Of a DNA stretch of 14,232 nucleotides, positions 6,084 through 12,988 are shown piece by piece; position 1 is the stretch's first letter; each line of letters begins with the position of its first letter. The stretch lies in contig CAADYQ010000010.1 of the NCBI GenBank assembly GCA_900753295.1, positions 1 to 14,232 on the forward strand, given 5' to 3'. The translations under genes and the position numbers were made by a program. This stretch comes from Clostridia bacterium (GTDB lineage Bacteria; Bacillota; Clostridia; Oscillospirales; CAG-272). The notes under the pieces are model-generated. The model was not told the DNA's origin, did not search any database, and saw nothing but the letters and a program-made list of their open reading frames with translations.

Positions 6084-6422
6084 ATGGACTGTCTTTTCTG
6101 TAAAATAATCGCGGGGGACATCCCCTCCGCCAAGGTGTACGAGGATGAATACGTTTACGCATTCCGCGATATCAACCCGCAGGCGCCCGTACACGTACTT
6201 ATCGTGCCGCGCGCGCACATAGCCTCCGCAGACGAAATAACAGCGGAGAACAGTGCAGCGGTCGCACACGTGTTTGAGGCGATACCTCAAATCGCCGTCG
6301 CGTGCGGACTTAAAAACGGCTACCGCGTTATAACCAACTGCGGCGAGGACGGTTGCCAGTCGGTAAAGCACCTGCATTTTCATCTCGTAGGCGGTAAAAA
6401 GCTGCCCGAGAGCATGGCATAA
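6084..6422 (+). CDS. hinT: HIT-family nucleotide hydrolase (HinT-like)
   Basis: 112 aa, typical for HinT, a cytoplasmic purine-nucleoside phosphoramidase (AMP-lysine or AMP-amide hydrolysis). It begins CLFCKIIAGDIPSAKVYED with the CxxC pair C3 and C6 seen in zinc-binding HinT proteins, then DINPQAPVHVLIVP. The histidine triad is HLHFH (H96, H98, H100) followed by LVGG, with H98 as expected nucleophile; the Hint-type GYRVITNCGEDGCQSV precedes it. The ribosome site AAGGAG (6072-6077) is 6 bases from the ATG. No promoter is visible between the rpsU terminator and this gene, so it probably depends on read-through from rpsU. A transcript processed from that message, or an unseen promoter, is also possible. 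Confidence 0.95.
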   Translation: MDCLFCKIIAGDIPSAKVYEDEYVYAFRDINPQAPVHVLIVPRAHIASADEITAENSAAVAHVFEAIPQIAVACGLKNGYRVITNCGEDGCQSVKHLHFHLVGGKKLPESMA

Positions 6423-6466
6423 GCCTCAAAACGGCTGTAAGGCGATGTTCAAAACATGATAAATCG

Positions 6467-6501
6467 TGTCTGTTAAAAACTCGATGTTTTTAACGGACAC
6501 T
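6467..6501 (+). repeat. Long hairpin in the hinT to surface-protein gap
   Basis: gtgtctgttaaaaac (6467-6481) pairs with gtttttaacggacac (6487-6501). The 15-pair stem has one T-G wobble and a 5-base loop. No T-run follows on the plus strand. It resembles the next hairpin (6518-6552), so the two may be duplicates. Confidence 0.75.
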
Positions 6502-6517
6502 CAAAAATGCCGGTCGG

Positions 6518-6562
6518 GGTGTAAAAAACTCAATTTGAGTTTTTTACACCCGTTTTATTTAT
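6518..6562 (+). terminator. Terminator after hinT (17-bp palindrome)
   Basis: gggtgtaaaaaactcaa (6518-6534) and ttgagttttttacaccc (6536-6552) are exact reverse complements one base apart. They are followed by cgttttattt. This should end the rpsU-hinT transcript and insulate the next promoter. The rest of the gap from 6423 to 6676 holds a small hairpin (atgtt/aacat, 6446-6458) and the promoter at 6619. Confidence 0.75.
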
Positions 6563-6618
6563 ATTGTACAAACGAGACATTCCAAAATGTGCATATTGCC
6601 AAAAATTTATACTGCACA

Positions 6619-6647
6619 TTGATTTTCTGCGTAATATATGATACAAT
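6619..6647 (+). promoter_or_regulatory. Promoter for the first repeat-domain surface protein
   Basis: TTGATT (6619-6624), a 17-base spacer and TACAAT (6642-6647) are present, with TG at 6639-6640 giving an extended -10. Start is near 6654, leaving a leader of only about 23 bases that carries a perfect AAGGAGG (6662-6668). Confidence 0.65.
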
Positions 6648-6787
6648 GTTGATACAATACCAAGGAGGCTAACAATATGAAAAAAACCGTTTCCGTTCTT
6701 CTCATCCTCGCCGCGTTGTTTTTGGCGGCATCGCCCCTCTCCGTCACAGCTTCAGCCTCCGCGGGAGAGCTGACGCTTGACGAGGCG
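6648..6787 (+). repeat. Duplicated leader plus signal-peptide block (copy 1; copy 2 at 8720-8860)
   Basis: From gttgatacaatacc through the ribosome site and the first 37 codons, this block is almost identical to 8720-8860. I see one inserted A in the leader and only a few changes in the coding part. A second near-identical block encodes the C terminus (8582-8701 and 10034-10153). Identity drops between these blocks, apart from short stretches such as 7852-7939 versus 9912-9999. Confidence 0.85.
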
Positions 6788-8701
6788 GCAGATATCGTAC
6801 GCGACGGATGGCAGTTCTACCATTACTATGCGTGCGAAGGCTTTTTCAGATCTCTCTATTTTATGCCGCATATCGGGAACGAAATAAAAGTTTCGTTCGG
6901 AAAAAAAGATATGACATATTATCAGCTCGGCAAGGACGGCTACACCACTCTTGACGGCTTCAAAAAAGAAATGACGCGATACTTCGATGCCAAAATTGCC
7001 GACAAGGTGACCGGCTCCTGCTACGAATGCCGGCTTCGCGGCATTGATCACCCCATGTTTTACGAAAAAGACGGCATATGGTACAAAGCCTATTGCGGAA
7101 GCAACTCAAATATTCCGAACGGCAGTGTATGGAACGTATACGATCTTAAAGTCAACGGCGACCGCGCCACGGTCAATGCGGTAATGTCAGTAGAGCGTTA
7201 CAACGATGAGCCCGACCGCGACTTTACGCTTGAGATCGTTCTCAAACGCGGCAGCGACGGCTGGCGCATAAGCGAAGAAGGCAATCTCATACGTCTTATG
7301 TGCGGCGAGCTTTTATGGGAGGAATATAGCACGACCCATCCCGCGCCCAAAGTCTCACACGACACCGACAAATTTACATACACCGAGGCGTGCGACCTTG
7401 TGCGCCGCGGCGGAACATTCTATTCATATCTGCAATTTAACAACGGCCTTACCGGAGAAATAAAATATGTCAAGAATGACGAGTGCAGATTTGAACTTAC
7501 TTACGGTCAAATTCCGTATAAATCTTTGGACCACCAAATAACGTACAGCAACGCCGACGAAGCGCTTGCTATGGCAAAGCAATATTTCACCGACGAGATC
7601 GCGGAAGGTAGCGTTACATACTGCCTTGCCGAGCTTGGACACTCTCCCGCCATGTCGGAAAACGGAGCAAAAGTGCCGCTCTTTATCGTGGATAACGGTG
7701 TGACTTACCAATACGTAGGCGGCTGGCAATCACAATATAACCCCGGAGATATCTATTACGCGCGCAACTTCCGCTGTGACGGCACCACTGCCACCATGGA
7801 TGTTGTTCTTTATGTTGCCGGAGGTGCCGCATCAGGACCTTATTTTACAACAAGCATCACCTTTGTCAAAACTCCGAACGGCTGGCGCATTGGCGACTGC
7901 GATTACACAAAGCTCGCCATGAGTAAGATCTACCGCTTTGCATACGCCAACGAGCATAGGACCGATCCCGCGATCCCGCTCGATAACGACATCAATACCG
8001 CCACCGATATCACCCTTGCCCAAGCTGTTACATTTGTACGTGAGGCCGCCGGATTCTTTTATCATCTTCAGTATGCACCGTCCTACTACTCGACTCTCGC
8101 ATCGGATAAGCTCGAGGTCGAGCTTTCCGACGGAAGCGTGATGACATACGATCCGCTTTCCTCGTCCGACGGCTATATGACAGTTGATGAGTGCCGCTAT
8201 AAAGCCGGAAAATATTTTGTTTCCGGGACCCTTGACAGAATGCTCGGCAACTGCCGGTTCTGCGCGAACAACGGCAAAACTCACCCTGTATTTTACGTAA
8301 AGGACGGAGTGACCTACAAAGCGCGATGCAGCTATCAGCCCGTTTTCAAACAGACAGATTTCAGACCGACAGATATAGACAATGCACGCAATTTCAGACT
8401 TTCGGGCGACCGCGCGGTGTTTACCGCGACGCTGTTCAACTATAATACCTCCTCCAGCTTTGACGTTGATATCGTTCTTGTAAAAACCGCCGACGGCTGG
8501 CGCATCGACGACTGCGACTATCTGAAGCTCGCGCTTTACGAGCTTGACCTTAACGAGTACAGCCGTACGCACCCCGTTACGGCTCCCCCGACCGGCGACG
8601 GCGCAGGCATAAGAATATTCGCCCTTTCCGCTCTGGCGCTCGCCTCCGTTGCAGTGCTCGTCCGCGCCCTGCCGCGCCGGAGAAAATACGACGAAGTATA
8701 A
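6677..8701 (+). CDS. Surface protein with three repeat domains and C-terminal anchor
   Basis: 674 aa, not recognised as a named protein. The signal peptide is residues 1 to about 28 (KK, hydrophobic core, TASASA). Three homologous domains follow at about 31-220, 232-426 and 444-629. Each begins LT.(D/E)A..(I/L)VR and has a YF..KIA-type helix and a YxKDGxxYK strand. Each ends with a V/I-rich strand and DGWRI or NGWRI. Domains 1 and 3 share CxxC (C115/C118, C526/C529), HP(M/V)FY and a later Cys (C140, C551); domain 2 lacks the pair. The layout recalls NTF2- or cystatin-like domains, possibly IseA-type inhibitors of cell-wall endopeptidases, but that is only a hypothesis. The C terminus is PPTGD (637-641), a hydrophobic stretch (645-663) and RRRK, resembling a sortase signal. 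AAGGAGG lies 8 bases before the ATG. The paralogue follows 48 bases downstream. Confidence 0.85.
   Translation: MKKTVSVLLILAALFLAASPLSVTASASAGELTLDEAADIVRDGWQFYHYYACEGFFRSLYFMPHIGNEIKVSFGKKDMTYYQLGKDGYTTLDGFKKEMTRYFDAKIADKVTGSCYECRLRGIDHPMFYEKDGIWYKAYCGSNSNIPNGSVWNVYDLKVNGDRATVNAVMSVERYNDEPDRDFTLEIVLKRGSDGWRISEEGNLIRLMCGELLWEEYSTTHPAPKVSHDTDKFTYTEACDLVRRGGTFYSYLQFNNGLTGEIKYVKNDECRFELTYGQIPYKSLDHQITYSNADEALAMAKQYFTDEIAEGSVTYCLAELGHSPAMSENGAKVPLFIVDNGVTYQYVGGWQSQYNPGDIYYARNFRCDGTTATMDVVLYVAGGAASGPYFTTSITFVKTPNGWRIGDCDYTKLAMSKIYRFAYANEHRTDPAIPLDNDINTATDITLAQAVTFVREAAGFFYHLQYAPSYYSTLASDKLEVELSDGSVMTYDPLSSSDGYMTVDECRYKAGKYFVSGTLDRMLGNCRFCANNGKTHPVFYVKDGVTYKARCSYQPVFKQTDFRPTDIDNARNFRLSGDRAVFTATLFNYNTSSSFDVDIVLVKTADGWRIDDCDYLKLALYELDLNEYSRTHPVTAPPTGDGAGIRIFALSALALASVAVLVRALPRRRKYDEV
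8582..8701 (+). repeat. Near-identical C-terminal anchor block (copy 1; copy 2 at 10034-10153)
   Basis: The last 40 codons of both tandem genes, including stop, align without gaps and differ at only a handful of positions. They encode PPTGDGAGI(R/K)IFALSAL, the rest of the membrane segment and the basic tail. Confidence 0.85.
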
Positions 8702-8719
8702 GATATACTGTGATATAAC

Positions 8720-8860
8720 GTTGATACAATACCAAGGAGGCTAAACAATATGAAAAAAACCGTTTCCGTTCTTCTCATCCTCGCCGCGTTGTTTTTGGCG
8801 GCATCGCCCCTATCCGTCACTGCTTCAGCCTCCGCAGGAGAGCTGACGCTTGACGAGGCG
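8720..8860 (+). repeat. Duplicated leader plus signal-peptide block (copy 2)
   Basis: Counterpart of 6648-6787. It carries the same gttgatacaatacc leader and AAGGAGG (8734-8740). The position equivalent to the copy-1 -10 reads TATAAC (8714-8719) and the -35 is lost, because that stretch (8691-8696) is coding sequence of the first gene. A separate promoter for the second gene is therefore doubtful. Confidence 0.85.
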
Positions 8861-10153
8861 ACAAATATCATACGCAACGGGTGGCAGTTCTATCTTTACT
8901 TTGAATGCGACAGCTTTTACAGAAATGTCAGCTATACGCCGCGTGACGAAAACACGATAAAGGTCAGGGTCGGCGATAATGATCGCACTTATTACCGGAT
9001 CGGAAAGGACGGGTATTTCACGCCCGATGACTACAAAAACGAGATGCTGCGCTACTTCATCCCGTCGATCGCCGAAAAGTCTGTGGTAAATTGTCTGGCA
9101 TGCCAGAGAATACCGCACCCGATGTTTTACGAAAAAGATGGCGTCTACTACAAAACATACTGCGGTCTGAATTATTACGACCTCCCCGTAGGCTGGGTGT
9201 GGAACACGTACGATCTTAAGATCGACGGCGACCGCGCCACGGTCAATGCGGTAATGTCGTCATCAAGCTACATCGACGACCCCGATCATGACTTCGTCCT
9301 TGAAATAGTTTTGCGCCGCACGGATTCCGGATGGCGGATGAGTGATGAGGGCGACATATGGCAGTTTGTGAGCGGTGAACTCAAGCCGAAGGAGTACAAC
9401 CTGAGTCATCCCGCCCCCAAAGTCTCGCACGACACCGACAAATTTACATATACCGAAGCGTGCGACCTTGCACGCCGCGGCGGATCGTTTTATTCATGGC
9501 TCCAGTTCAACGGCGGTCTTACCGATGAAACAAAGTATTTCAACATTGAAGGTGTCGAGCTTATGTTCGGCAGGATACCGTACGAAAGGAAAAACATGCC
9601 GTACAGCAATGCCGAAGAAGCCCTTGAAATGACAAAGCAGTATTTCACCGATGAGATAGCCGAAGGAAGCGTGACATACTGTCTTGCCGAGCTTCGCCCC
9701 GACAGTTATCCGTATGAGCAAGGCGTCAAAAAATGTCCTCTCTTTTACGTGTATGAGGGCGTTACGTACAAATACATCGGCGGCTGGCAATCACAGTATA
9801 ACCCTGGAGAGATCCATTATCCCAGCAATTTCCGCTGTGACGGCAACACCGCCACCATGGATGTGACTCTCTCCGTGGCCGGTGGGTCCCTCATATCGCA
9901 GTATTTTACCACAAGCATCACCTTTGTCAAAACTCCGAACGGCTGGCGCATTGGCGACAGTGATTACACAAAGCTCGCCATGAGCAAGATCGACCGCTTT
10001 GAATACTACAAGGCGCACACAGTCGATGATCTCGCTCCCCCGACCGGCGATGGCGCGGGCATAAAGATCTTCGCCCTTTCCGCTCTGGCGCTCGCCTCCG
10101 TTGCAGTGCTCGTCCGCGCCCTGCCGCGCAGAAGAAAATACGACGAAGTATAA
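8750..10153 (+). CDS. Surface protein with two repeat domains, paralogue of the upstream gene
   Basis: 467 aa. It has the same signal peptide as the upstream protein (first 37 residues identical) and repeat domains at about 31-220 and 231-425. The anchor is PPTGD (430-434), a hydrophobic segment and RRRK. Domain 1 keeps C115, C118 (NCLACQ), HPMFY and C138. Domain 2 matches domain 2 of the upstream protein, including TPNGWRIGD and LAMSKI. The third domain is absent and domain 2 runs straight into the anchor (KAHTVDDLAPPTGD). AAGGAGG (8734-8740) is 9 bases from the ATG. It is probably cotranscribed with the upstream gene and ends at a strong terminator. Function is unknown. The likely location is the cell surface, either attached by a sortase or held by the C-terminal membrane segment. 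Confidence 0.85.
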   Translation: MKKTVSVLLILAALFLAASPLSVTASASAGELTLDEATNIIRNGWQFYLYFECDSFYRNVSYTPRDENTIKVRVGDNDRTYYRIGKDGYFTPDDYKNEMLRYFIPSIAEKSVVNCLACQRIPHPMFYEKDGVYYKTYCGLNYYDLPVGWVWNTYDLKIDGDRATVNAVMSSSSYIDDPDHDFVLEIVLRRTDSGWRMSDEGDIWQFVSGELKPKEYNLSHPAPKVSHDTDKFTYTEACDLARRGGSFYSWLQFNGGLTDETKYFNIEGVELMFGRIPYERKNMPYSNAEEALEMTKQYFTDEIAEGSVTYCLAELRPDSYPYEQGVKKCPLFYVYEGVTYKYIGGWQSQYNPGEIHYPSNFRCDGNTATMDVTLSVAGGSLISQYFTTSITFVKTPNGWRIGDSDYTKLAMSKIDRFEYYKAHTVDDLAPPTGDGAGIKIFALSALALASVAVLVRALPRRRKYDEV

Positions 10154-10172
10154 AACGAAGTATAATAAAAAA

Positions 10173-10217
10173 CGGCGCTGAAAAATCTATCCGATTTTTC
10201 AGCGCCGCCCCTTTTCT
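10173..10217 (+). terminator. Rho-independent terminator of the surface-protein pair
   Basis: cggcgctgaaaaatc (10173-10187) pairs perfectly with gatttttcagcgccg (10193-10207). The 15-bp stem has a 5-base loop and is followed by ccccttttct. Confidence 0.92.
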
Positions 10218-10240
10218 TATACACGATTTTGTGGTATAAT
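10212..10240 (+). promoter_or_regulatory. Extended -10 promoter for the ybaK operon
   Basis: TGTGGTATAAT ends at 10240 (TG at 10232-10233, TATAAT 10235-10240). This is the same 11-mer as at hprK. The -35 at 17-base spacing is TTTTCT (10212-10217), weak. Start is near 10247. Confidence 0.65.
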
Positions 10241-10278
10241 AAAATTGGATGAATATAAATGAAAGCGAGGTGTGAGCG

Positions 10279-10767
10279 TTGAAAAAGGACACCGAAAAAA
10301 CCAACGCGATACGCATCCTGGAACAGAAAAAAGTGAGCTTTGAGGTCCACAACTATGTGGATTCCGGCGCCGTGAGCGGCGAGGAGATCGTTGCGGCGCT
10401 CGGCGAAGACCCCACGGCTGTCTTCAAAACACTGGTAACGGTCGGCAAGACCGGCGCGCACTATGTGTTTCTTGTCCCCGTATGCGGAGAGCTTGATCTT
10501 AAAAAGGCAGCCGCCGCTGTGGGCGAAAAAAGCATTGCCATGATAAAATCAAAGGAGCTTCTGCCGCTGACCGGATACATTCACGGCGGCTGCTCGCCCG
10601 TGGGAATGAAAAAGTTCTTCCCCACCGTGATAGACTCAAGCGCCAAAGACCATGAGCGCATCTTCTTCAGCGGCGGAAAGATAGGGATACAGGTCGAAAC
10701 GACCGCCGCAGAGCTTGCGCGCGTCATCGACTTCCGCTTTGCCGACATAGCCGACAGGCCCGAATAA
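10279..10767 (+). CDS. ybaK: Cys-tRNA(Pro)/Cys-tRNA(Cys) deacylase, YbaK family
   Basis: 162 aa, the normal length. YbaK proteins hydrolyse Cys-tRNA(Pro) made by prolyl-tRNA synthetase error. Signature segments seen are TNAIRILEQ near the start and VFKTLVT with K50 at the place of the conserved catalytic-site lysine. ELDLKKAA, GYIHGGCSPVGMKKFFP (99-115) and SGGKIGIQ follow. It starts at TTG 10279: GAGGTG (10266-10271) lies 7 bases upstream, the in-frame GTG at 10270 is followed at once by TGA, and no later in-frame ATG comes before conserved sequence. It is first in a likely operon, since the lipoprotein gene follows after 24 bases with no terminator. Confidence 0.94.
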   Translation: MKKDTEKTNAIRILEQKKVSFEVHNYVDSGAVSGEEIVAALGEDPTAVFKTLVTVGKTGAHYVFLVPVCGELDLKKAAAAVGEKSIAMIKSKELLPLTGYIHGGCSPVGMKKFFPTVIDSSAKDHERIFFSGGKIGIQVETTAAELARVIDFRFADIADRPE

Positions 10768-10791
10768 ACATCCCCGAAAGGAATAAAAGAC

Positions 10792-12951
10792 ATGAAAAAA
10801 AGGAACCTGATCCTCACCGCCGCCATTCTCGCGGCACTGATGCTCGTCTCCGCCGTGCTTCCGGCGTGCAGCGTCAGGCGGAACGATCCCCCCGCCCTCA
10901 CCACGGCTGACGCTCCGGAGACCGATCCCTCGTCAACGCCACAATCGGAAAGTCCTGAACCGCCCGTAGCGGATAGGACCACCGCCGGGGACACTCCCGA
11001 CGCCACCGATCCCGCCCCGACGGACGACTCTACCACCGCCGCCGTACCGTCAACAGGCTCGGAAGCCACCACGCCGCCGCCGCCCACAACGACCAAGCCC
11101 GACAGCACCGCAGATCCCGGTCCCGGAACGGAACAGGGGACCACTCCCGTCACCGACCCCGCCGCGTGCGAGCATAAATTCGGTGAATGGACAGTACTCA
11201 CCCCTGCGACCTGCACCGCCGCGGGAACGCGGACACACAAATGCACGCTTTGCGGCAAGGAGGAGACCATGAAATATTCCGCAGTTACACCGCTTGACGG
11301 CAAGCGCGTTATGTTTGCAGGAAACTCTATGCTCTACTACGGCGAGGTCGTTATAAACACAAACGGCTCACCCACATCGAAGAAGGGCATTTTTGAAAAG
11401 GTCGCCGAATCCTTCGGCGACAAGGTTGCCGTCACCAACTTCACATACGGCTCCGCCGGATTTTTTGACGGCAGAAGCAAGGCAAGCACCGACGGTCTGC
11501 CCGCGAATATGTCCAATTACGGCATTTATCAGCTCATGACGACGCTGCATCCGAGCTACTACGGCAATCCCGATGGGAAGGCAATGGACTCATTTTACGA
11601 TCAGGACTTTGTGATATTCCAGCAGCGCGGCGCGCACGTAGCCGATACATATGCGCAGCTCGGCAAGCTCGCAAAGCTCTTCCCTCCCAAGACGAAATTC
11701 GCCGTCATGATAACGCACTACGACATAGCCGAGAAAGCCAACAACCTCGCCGCGCTCAAAAAGACGCAGGCTGACGGCTGGGTCATTCTGCCGTGGGGCG
11801 AGCTTGTGAGCGACCTCTGGAACGGCAAGGTCAGCGGTATGGGCTACAAATACACACGCCGTGATTTTGTTATAACCAAGGATAACCAGCACCCCAACTA
11901 TCTTACCGGCTACATTGAAGCGCTTATGACATATTGCGCGCTCACGGGCAATTCCGCCGTCGGCGCCGACTACTCATTTGTCTCCCGCTCGCTCGGCTAT
12001 TACACCGGCGGCGCTGCCGAGACGCAGTTCGTCACCGTTCTCAGCGATACCGCCGAGATGGAGCGCCTGCAAAAGCTGACCGACGAGCGCCTTGCAGCCT
12101 ACGGAGCTGTCACCGCTGCCGCTCATTCCTTCGGCGAGTGGACCGAAAAAACTGCCGCCACATGCGCGGCTCCCGGCGTGCGAGAGCGCACCTGCTCGAT
12201 ATGCGGCAAGGTCGAAAGCGTGACCGTTACCGTTGAGCACACCTATGACGCGTGGGAGGTCACCACGCCTGCCGAAGGCAGCACTCCCGGCATAAAAACG
12301 CGCCGTTGCACCGTTTGCGGCAAGACCGAGACCAAAAACTACACCTCAAACCTGCTCTCCGGGAAAGCCGTTGCATCGGGCGATTGGTTCGGCGTAAAGA
12401 GCATGAAGAACTCATCCAGCGCCACCGACGGCGGTAAGAGCTACGATCCGACCTCCTCGGCAAAATACATGGACATAGGCACAAAGTTCTCAAAATCCGA
12501 GATGAACAGCTACCTCTCGCTCACGAACCGGTATCTGCCGAACGGGATCCAGAGCGCGGACGGCAAATACCTCTGCGGCTTCTGGTATAAGCTCGACAGC
12601 ACCGAAACGGTCGGCTCCTTTGCCCTTTACAACACCGCAACGCTCATGGATATCGAGGGCTTTGACATCCTTGTGAGCACCGACGGTGTGGAATGGCAGG
12701 TCGTTTACTCCGCCACCGACCTCGTTACCGGTCTGAAATACGAAGCGGTCGATGCCAACACCAACATGATAAGCGATACCTTTGCCCCCGTAAAGGCGAA
12801 TTACGTGATGTTTGCCCTCACTGCCCCGCGCAGCCGCAATGCGGGAGCCACGGCGGGATTCAACGAGAAATACGGCAAAAACGTTTCCGGTCCCAACGAT
12901 AATCCGCACTATTTCAGAATAGTGGAATTTGAGATATTCGCCGCCGACTGA
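10792..12951 (+). CDS. Lipoprotein with SGNH-hydrolase domain, Cys-motif repeats and C-terminal discoidin-like domain
   Basis: 719 aa. The signal ends in lipobox LPAC (C26). A Thr/Pro/Asp-rich linker (about 30-122) lifts the rest from the membrane. A Cys/His motif (H128, C141, C151, C154; HKFGEWT, ATC.AAGT, CTLCGK) precedes a hydrolase-like domain at about 168-390. That domain has VMFAGNS (G177-N178-S179, expected nucleophile S179) and DNQHPN (D364, H367), matching the first and last blocks of SGNH esterases, near the DUF4886-like branch. Two more Cys motifs (about 443-475 and 482-512) repeat the pattern. Residues about 518-719 resemble an F5/8 type C (discoidin) carbohydrate-binding fold (FDILVSTDGVEWQVVY, FRIVEFEIF). 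The protein may deacylate surface or dietary polysaccharide; substrate is unknown. The ribosome site GAAAGGA (10776-10782) fits. It is second in the ybaK-panE operon. Confidence 0.85.
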   Translation: MKKRNLILTAAILAALMLVSAVLPACSVRRNDPPALTTADAPETDPSSTPQSESPEPPVADRTTAGDTPDATDPAPTDDSTTAAVPSTGSEATTPPPPTTTKPDSTADPGPGTEQGTTPVTDPAACEHKFGEWTVLTPATCTAAGTRTHKCTLCGKEETMKYSAVTPLDGKRVMFAGNSMLYYGEVVINTNGSPTSKKGIFEKVAESFGDKVAVTNFTYGSAGFFDGRSKASTDGLPANMSNYGIYQLMTTLHPSYYGNPDGKAMDSFYDQDFVIFQQRGAHVADTYAQLGKLAKLFPPKTKFAVMITHYDIAEKANNLAALKKTQADGWVILPWGELVSDLWNGKVSGMGYKYTRRDFVITKDNQHPNYLTGYIEALMTYCALTGNSAVGADYSFVSRSLGYYTGGAAETQFVTVLSDTAEMERLQKLTDERLAAYGAVTAAAHSFGEWTEKTAATCAAPGVRERTCSICGKVESVTVTVEHTYDAWEVTTPAEGSTPGIKTRRCTVCGKTETKNYTSNLLSGKAVASGDWFGVKSMKNSSSATDGGKSYDPTSSAKYMDIGTKFSKSEMNSYLSLTNRYLPNGIQSADGKYLCGFWYKLDSTETVGSFALYNTATLMDIEGFDILVSTDGVEWQVVYSATDLVTGLKYEAVDANTNMISDTFAPVKANYVMFALTAPRSRNAGATAGFNEKYGKNVSGPNDNPHYFRIVEFEIFAAD

Positions 12952-12988
12952 CGTCAGCATACTATAAATAAGGAAGACAAAACACAAA

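Noticed and set aside
6653..6658. Second TACAAT as the -10 of the surface-protein promoter
   Set aside because: A start from it would fall within or next to the ribosome site, and no -35 fits at 16-18 bases; the copy at 6642-6647 has both a -35 and a TG extension.
6466..6672. 68-codon plus-strand frame before the surface protein
   Set aside because: It spans two hairpins and the promoter and has no ribosome site or coding character.
7832..8572. 246-codon minus-strand frame
   Set aside because: It is antisense to the repeat-domain protein; no ribosome site or known domain.
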